A program made the translations under genes and the position numbers. From the NCBI GenBank assembly GCA_937906495.1, contig CALCVT010000100.1:1-17305 (forward strand): DNA of 17,305 nt. Reading direction: 5' to 3'. How positions within the stretch are numbered: position 1 is the first letter of the stretch; each line of letters starts with the position of its first letter. The DNA comes from an uncultured Prevotella sp. GTDB taxonomy: Bacteria; Bacteroidota; Bacteroidia; Bacteroidales; Bacteroidaceae. The notes under the pieces are model-generated. The model made no database searches. It was not told the DNA's origin and saw nothing but the letters and a program-made list of their open reading frames with translations. Below, piece after piece: positions 13,842-17,305 of the stretch.

Positions 13842-14657
13842 ATGAAATATTCGTTCACCAGCCACCGACACCACTTTATGCTGGTATTCTGCGCAATTGT
13901 TACTGTGCTGTACGTATTTAAATGTATGCACCCCGAACTCGGCGAAGAACTAAACGCAAACAACCGCACCATTCGCCATACGGCAGCTAGCAAGGCAACC
14001 GACAGCATCGACATACAGGCAGCCTACGTTGATAGTTTGTTGCTGCAAAAACGTCCTCCCCTACAGTTACTATGCGCCGATGGCAGCGCCGTACGCAACC
14101 GCGTGCGCTCGGTACCACGCTTTGAAACCAGTTTTCCCGATCTCAACGATGTACAACTGGCTACGGCCAGACGCATTGGCATTACGCACATCGAAAACCG
14201 GGCCGAAGCACAGAAGCGCATGGACAAACTGGTTTTTATAGGCGATAATCCGTTCTATTCCATCGAACAGCTCCACCAATCCATCCCCTATCTTATACCC
14301 CGTGCCGCTACTCTGCTCAACGAAATTGGTCGTGCCTTTAACGATTCGCTCGTAACCAAAGGTTTTGAACCACATAAGCTCATTGTAACCTCGGTGCTGC
14401 GTACTCGCGAGGATGTAAACCGCCTGCGCCGCGTCAACAAAAATGCCTCGGAAAACAGTTGCCACCAACACGGCACGACCTTCGACATTTCGTACAATCG
14501 CTTTTTGCAAATTAATGCCGACGGCAGCGACTCTGTGCGTTGGGTTACGGCATTTAAATCGATTTTGGCAGAAGTGTTGCGCGACCAGCGCGAAATGGGC
14601 ACCTGCTATGTGAAATACGAAGTGCACCAATCGTGTTTTCATATTACAGCCCGCTAA
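13842..14657 (+). CDS. DUF5715-like membrane-anchored protein, possibly M15-peptidase-related
   Basis: A 271-residue protein with one N-terminal membrane segment (about 12-27) and a long outer domain. The block SVLRTREDVNRLRR (184-197), NASENSCHQHGTTFDISYNRF (201-221) and the terminal CFHITAR is what I recall of the DUF5715 family of Bacteroidota. S206-x-H208-x-x-G211-x-x-x-D215 copies the SxHxxGxxxD zinc motif of M15 peptidoglycan peptidases, and H267 could be the third ligand, but the usual catalytic Glu three residues before it is a Ser (S264). It may be a cell-wall endopeptidase or a non-catalytic relative. The ATG at 13842 is chosen because a promoter lies at 13731-13763 over the longer alternative start; the ATG at 13878 is also possible. 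A strong terminator follows 56 bp after the stop. Confidence 0.82.
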   Translation: MKYSFTSHRHHFMLVFCAIVTVLYVFKCMHPELGEELNANNRTIRHTAASKATDSIDIQAAYVDSLLLQKRPPLQLLCADGSAVRNRVRSVPRFETSFPDLNDVQLATARRIGITHIENRAEAQKRMDKLVFIGDNPFYSIEQLHQSIPYLIPRAATLLNEIGRAFNDSLVTKGFEPHKLIVTSVLRTREDVNRLRRVNKNASENSCHQHGTTFDISYNRFLQINADGSDSVRWVTAFKSILAEVLRDQREMGTCYVKYEVHQSCFHITAR

Positions 14658-14713
14658 AGCACTCTCACGGCAGTTGCCATAGGCTTGTCAGTGCTACATC
14701 ACTAATCAAAAAG

Positions 14714-14768
14714 CCAGTGCCTTTTTACATGCTGACGCGTTGTAAAAAGGCACTGGATAATTTTTTAA
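14714..14768. terminator. Bidirectional terminator with a perfect 16-bp stem
   Basis: Arms 14714-14729 and 14741-14756 are fully complementary with an 11-nt loop. On the plus strand the stem is followed by ataattttttaatt; on the minus strand it is followed by ctttttgatt. It can therefore end both the DUF5715-like gene (stop 14657) and the minus-strand unit ending with the small protein (stop 14882). Confidence 0.85.
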
Positions 14769-14881
14769 TTAAATTAGAAACAATGGGTAAATACTCCGCA
14801 GAACGATTCTCCGAAGTAGGTTCACCCTTAAACTGCATGCCACACTTGATGTCTGGCCAGGCTACCACCCATAAACCGGCA
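14769..14881. other. Short non-coding stretch beyond the small protein
   Basis: Between the bidirectional terminator and the stop of the small protein I see no credible gene. On the minus strand it would be the 3' untranslated part of the small-protein mRNA. Confidence 0.4.
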
Positions 14882-15037
14882 TCAGCAAGGAGCCAGCGAG
14901 GTTTGCACAGCTACTTTGGCTTGACGGCGTGCCTCGGATTGGTTGTCGGACTCAGGCGAATACAAACGGGCAAATGCACGAATAAACTTCAGACTCTCTT
15001 CGCGCGGAGAGACTTGCAAAGGAGTAATATGCTTCAT
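14882..15037 (-). CDS. Small protein of 51 residues downstream of the sigma factor, function unknown
   Basis: Reading the minus strand from the ATG at 15037 gives MKHITPLQVSPREE followed by SLKFIRAFARLYSPES and a polar, basic tail ending SLAPC before TGA. The LxFIRxFARxY segment is a pattern I associate with short, uncharacterised Bacteroidales proteins; this is memory, not a search. The region after it is predicted-helix-like and rich in Arg, Gln and Ala. There is no in-frame ATG upstream before a stop. It lies 195 bp behind the ECF sigma factor on the same strand and in front of a terminator that also works in this direction, so it may be in the same transcript. A role as a regulator of the sigma factor is possible but unsupported. 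A plus-strand frame covers the same DNA and looks spurious. Confidence 0.6.
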   Translation of the reverse strand: MKHITPLQVSPREESLKFIRAFARLYSPESDNQSEARRQAKVAVQTSLAPC

Positions 15038-15165
15038 AGGCCGCAAAAAATAGGTTTGTCGTACATTCCTATTAACGCGCTCCGGGCCATTTTAGTGTAT
15101 GATATGCTGAATATTTCTGCAATAATCCCATTTGTTGCCTCGGAATGCCTCCGGCAAGTATACAT
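15034..15165 (-). CDS. Possible 43-codon frame overlapping the start of the small protein
   Basis: A minus-strand frame from the ATG at 15165 (MYTCRRHSEATNGIIAEIF...) ends in TGA that overlaps the ATG of the 51-residue protein as ATGA, the arrangement seen in translational coupling. The sequence has no recognisable motif and might simply be open by chance. Kept only because of the overlap. Confidence 0.2.
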   Translation of the reverse strand: MYTCRRHSEATNGIIAEIFSISYTKMARSALIGMYDKPIFCGL

Positions 15166-15232
15166 AATGGTCCTAAGAAGAGAGCTGGGGATTCAAATTA
15201 CCATTCATCGAAGCCTAAGAAGTGCTGCCATA

Positions 15233-15823
15233 TCAGACAGAAAGTAAGATGTGGTTGGCCTCGGCCATGCGGCGCATGTTCATAATGCCATAACGCATGC
15301 GGCCAAGCGCTGTATTGATGCTAACTCCTGTAATTTCGGAAATTTCTTTGAAACTCAAGTCCTGATAAAAACGCATATACACCACCTCGCGCTGACTGTC
15401 GGGCAGGTGGTCCATGAGCTTGCGGACATCGCTGAGCACTTGCTCGTTTACTATTTCGCTCTCACGGTTTGTATCGGCAGTCAAAGCACTTTCGCGCCAT
15501 GCATTTTCGGCATCCTCGTCGTAGAGCAGCGCTTCGTTCCGCTCCGTGCGAACCTGATCGATCAGCAAGTTGTGCGCAATGCGCGTGAGCCAGGCATAAA
15601 ATTTTCCATTCTCCTTATAACGCCCCTGACGCAGGGTTACAATAGCCTTGACGAAGGTCTCTTGAAAGAGGTCGTCGGCCACATCATCGTTACGTACAAG
15701 ATAAGAAATATAAGTATAGAGTCGGTCTTGGTAACGCTGCAAGAGAACGTCGAATGCTTCGTTGTTGCCCGAAACAAACAACGCAACCAGTGCATCGTCT
15801 GTACGCATAGTCAAATTGTCCAT
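15233..15823 (-). CDS. RNA polymerase sigma factor, ECF/sigma-70 family
   Basis: A 196-residue two-domain sigma factor. Region 2 covers about 25-95, with DVADDLFQETFVKAI (47-61) for core binding and GKFYAWLTRIAHNLLIDQVR (73-92) for -10 recognition. A linker rich in Glu and Asn (93-135) leads to region 4 (about 137-185), LPDSQREVVYMRFYQDLSFKEISEITGVSINTALGRMRYG, with the helix-turn-helix at 157-180. It starts at the ATG at 15823; MRTDD at 15808 is an alternative. No anti-sigma gene with a membrane segment is adjacent, unlike the sigma/FecR pairs common in this phylum; only the 51-residue protein follows. A minus-strand TAnnTTTG promoter about 150 bp upstream gives a long leader. The regulon is unknown. 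Confidence 0.93.
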   Translation of the reverse strand: MDNLTMRTDDALVALFVSGNNEAFDVLLQRYQDRLYTYISYLVRNDDVADDLFQETFVKAIVTLRQGRYKENGKFYAWLTRIAHNLLIDQVRTERNEALLYDEDAENAWRESALTADTNRESEIVNEQVLSDVRKLMDHLPDSQREVVYMRFYQDLSFKEISEITGVSINTALGRMRYGIMNMRRMAEANHILLSV

Positions 15824-15894
15824 TACTCTTGAGATTTTAGTAGGTAGTGAAGTAATGTCTGTCTATAGGCAAAAAAGTTTTATGAGTTGACTAA

Positions 15895-15918
15895 ATGAAT
15901 GAATCGTACGCCATTCAT
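15895..15918 (-). promoter_or_regulatory. Hairpin in the sigma-factor leader
   Basis: atgaatg (15895-15901) and cattcat (15912-15918) form a 7-bp stem with a 10-nt loop inside the predicted 5' leader of the sigma factor mRNA. No known riboswitch is recognised. Confidence 0.3.
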
Positions 15919-15977
15919 CCCCTGACAAGAGCATGAAAAACGCGCTTTTCTGTTATTTTGGTTGCTTATTGATGCGG

Positions 15978-16006
15978 CAAAGATAAACCTTTGTTACAAA
16001 AACACC
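15978..16006 (-). promoter_or_regulatory. Promoter of the sigma-factor gene
   Basis: On the minus strand TATCTTTG (15985 down to 15978) is an exact TAnnTTTG, with a TTGG about 19 bases upstream as -33. The leader to the sigma start at 15823 would be about 150 nt. This is the main feature of the 317-bp divergent spacer 15824-16140; no clear plus-strand TAnnTTTG is seen for the radical SAM gene. Confidence 0.5.
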
Positions 16007-16140
16007 AAGTTCGAACTACAATATTTTAGGCTGTCTTCCGTTACATTGCCGGTTATCTGCTCTGAAAAATCTTTATTTCCCTGCCTGTTTCCATGCCGCT
16101 ACGTTCCACGTACACAAGGCTCACTCAAACCAAAAGTTCA

Positions 16141-17094
16141 ATGAAGCCCACGCTCTATACCACCTACTCCGACTTTATGGCCCGTCACTTTGACGGAAAA
16201 GTGCAAAAGTTGCCCCTTGACGCTGGTGCCGGATGTCCGGTACGCGACGGTACACTCGGTACCGGGGGATGCGCTTTTTGTAACGGACGCAGTTTTGTTC
16301 CTGACCTTTGCAACCCAGCCTACAGCATTGCAACCCAAATTGAAAAAGCCAAAACCTTTTTTAAACGCAAACAATCGCGCAATGTCTGCACACACTTTTT
16401 GGGCTATTTCCAGGCAGGCAGCAATACCTATCCGCCTGTACCCGACATGCTCCCGCATTTGCAAACGGCATTACAAACTGAAGGGATTGACGGACTCGTA
16501 CTGGGTACACGGCCCGACTGCCTGCCCGAAAGTTGGCTCGATGTCCTGGCCAAATTGGCCGAACACACATTTATTATGGTGGAACTGGGCGTAGAATCAA
16601 TAAGCCCCGAAGTGCTCAAGAACATCGGACGCGGACACACCATTCACGCCGCCGAACATGCTATCAGAGCCTTGAACGAACGCAATATTGCCGTTGGCGT
16701 GCATTTAATTTTGGGACTACCCGGCGAAAGCCGCGAAAGTATGCTCGAACAGGCCGCATGGCTTTCAGAACAGCCCGCCGACGTTCTGAAACTGCACCAA
16801 CTGCAAATACTGAAAGGGGCACGTATGGCCAAACACTATGAGCAACAGCCTCAAGATTACCACCTGTTTGAACTTACAGAATACATCACACTTGTTGCCG
16901 ATTATTTAGAACGCCTCACACCCCGCATTGCTATAGAGCGCTTTGTATCGCAAGCGCCTGTATCGTCACTTATAGCTCCACGCTGGAACGTGAAAAACGA
17001 TGAAGTAACCCGACGCATCCAGCAAGAACTGTTGCAAAGAGGTAGCTACCAGGGTAAAATTTACCCTAACAGCAACCCTATATTTGTTAGTTAG
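16141..17094 (+). CDS. Radical SAM protein, YhcC/TIGR01212 family
   Basis: A 317-residue radical SAM enzyme from the ATG at 16141. The Fe-S cluster motif is C32-x11-C44-x2-C47 within CPVRDGTLGTGGCAFC, with the long first spacing typical of the YhcC group rather than the common CxxxCxxC. Other conserved parts are YFQAGSNTYP, LVLGTRPDCLPE, VELGVESI, HLILGLPGE (SAM-binding strand) and LKLHQLQILKGA. The C-terminal end (WNVKNDEVTRRIQ) fits full length. A start at 16093 would add 16 basic residues without family resemblance. The reaction is not established in the family that I know of; tRNA or cofactor modification is a common guess. It is divergent from the sigma factor. Downstream there is only a weak aacc/ggtt stem plus TTTTT at 17099-17116. 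Confidence 0.92.
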   Translation: MKPTLYTTYSDFMARHFDGKVQKLPLDAGAGCPVRDGTLGTGGCAFCNGRSFVPDLCNPAYSIATQIEKAKTFFKRKQSRNVCTHFLGYFQAGSNTYPPVPDMLPHLQTALQTEGIDGLVLGTRPDCLPESWLDVLAKLAEHTFIMVELGVESISPEVLKNIGRGHTIHAAEHAIRALNERNIAVGVHLILGLPGESRESMLEQAAWLSEQPADVLKLHQLQILKGARMAKHYEQQPQDYHLFELTEYITLVADYLERLTPRIAIERFVSQAPVSSLIAPRWNVKNDEVTRRIQQELLQRGSYQGKIYPNSNPIFVS

Positions 17095-17211
17095 GAAGAA
17101 CCTTTAGGCGGTTTTTGTGGCTTTGGGTTAACATACAGCCCTTAAAGTAACGGCACATACGGCACAAATAATTCAAAAAGTAAAAGCTTTAAGCGATTTT
17201 GAGTACAACGC

Positions 17212-17243
17212 TTGGTGTATATGGAATATTTTTACGATATTTG
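17212..17243 (+). promoter_or_regulatory. Promoter at the right edge
   Basis: GATATTTG at 17236-17243 differs from TAnnTTTG only in its first base, and TTGG at 17212-17215 is 20 bases upstream as -33. Transcription would start near 17250, about 30 nt before an ATG at 17280. Confidence 0.4.
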
Positions 17244-17279
17244 CCCCAATTAAGTAACTAATCAAAATTAAGCCGCATT

Positions 17280-17305
17280 ATGTTTAAGTTTAATACCCAA
17301 GGTAT
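17280..17305 (+). CDS. Start of a gene cut by the window end (partial)
   Basis: The frame from the ATG at 17280 reads MFKFNTQG and is open to the end of the window. It sits at the right distance from the promoter at 17212-17243. Nothing can be said about its product. Confidence 0.3.

Noticed and set aside
13731..14657. Longer version of the DUF5715-like gene from a TTG at 13731
   Set aside because: The extra 37 residues lie over and directly behind a promoter-like sequence (13731-13763). The ATG at 13842 gives a normal membrane-anchor start.
14633..15247. Plus-strand open frame of 204 codons behind the DUF5715-like gene
   Set aside because: It begins inside the preceding gene, reads straight through the perfect 16-bp terminator, has no family-like sequence, and overlaps the more convincing minus-strand small protein.
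1..17305. CRISPR arrays, tRNA or rRNA genes, transposases, phage or defence genes
   Set aside because: I looked for spaced direct repeats, cloverleaf-like segments, transposase or nuclease motifs and terminal inverted repeats, and saw none that hold up. The only tandem repeat is the unspaced 21-bp array.

Overview
The window looks like a chromosomal segment of a Bacteroidota member, most likely order Bacteroidales (Prevotellaceae-like by general feel, not provable here). The grounds are the men gene order menF-menD-menB-menC/E, the compact Bacteroidales-type MenE half, a DUF5715-type protein, the near absence of Shine-Dalgarno sequences before the starts, and intergenic promoters matching the Bacteroidota -7 element TAnnTTTG.

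Layout. From 94 to 10749 eight genes run on the plus strand: menF, menD, menB, a fused menC-menE, a U32-family (RlhA/TrhP-like) enzyme, a lipoprotein-like membrane protein with a C-terminal zinc ribbon, a DUF3887/alpha-beta hydrolase gene broken by a frameshift, and a Dabb-domain protein. A hairpin plus T8 tract at 10788-10849 probably ends this unit. The first four genes take chorismate to o-succinylbenzoyl-CoA and then 1,4-dihydroxy-2-naphthoyl-CoA, the head group of menaquinone. No menA, menH, menG/ubiE or DHNA-CoA thioesterase is visible.

10750-11484 is a gene-poor spacer between convergent units. It holds a consensus-like promoter followed closely by a perfect 15-bp hairpin (candidate small RNA), three to four tandem 21-bp palindromic repeats, and the probable purC terminator. 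phoH and purC follow on the minus strand, with a promoter upstream of phoH that is divergent from the promoter of a DUF5715-like membrane-anchored protein. An unusually perfect 16-bp terminator hairpin, usable in both directions, separates that gene from a minus-strand unit made of an ECF-type sigma factor and a 51-residue small protein found here by reading the minus strand. A radical SAM protein of the YhcC/TIGR01212 type runs plus-strand to 17094, and a promoter at the right edge leads into a gene cut by the window end.

The points most worth a second look are the menC-menE fusion, the frameshifted DUF3887 hydrolase, the promoter-hairpin small RNA candidate, the 21-bp palindromic tandem repeats, and the small protein downstream of the sigma factor. 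I see no CRISPR array, tRNA, rRNA, insertion sequence or defence system. This is mostly a housekeeping region with some unusual non-coding parts.
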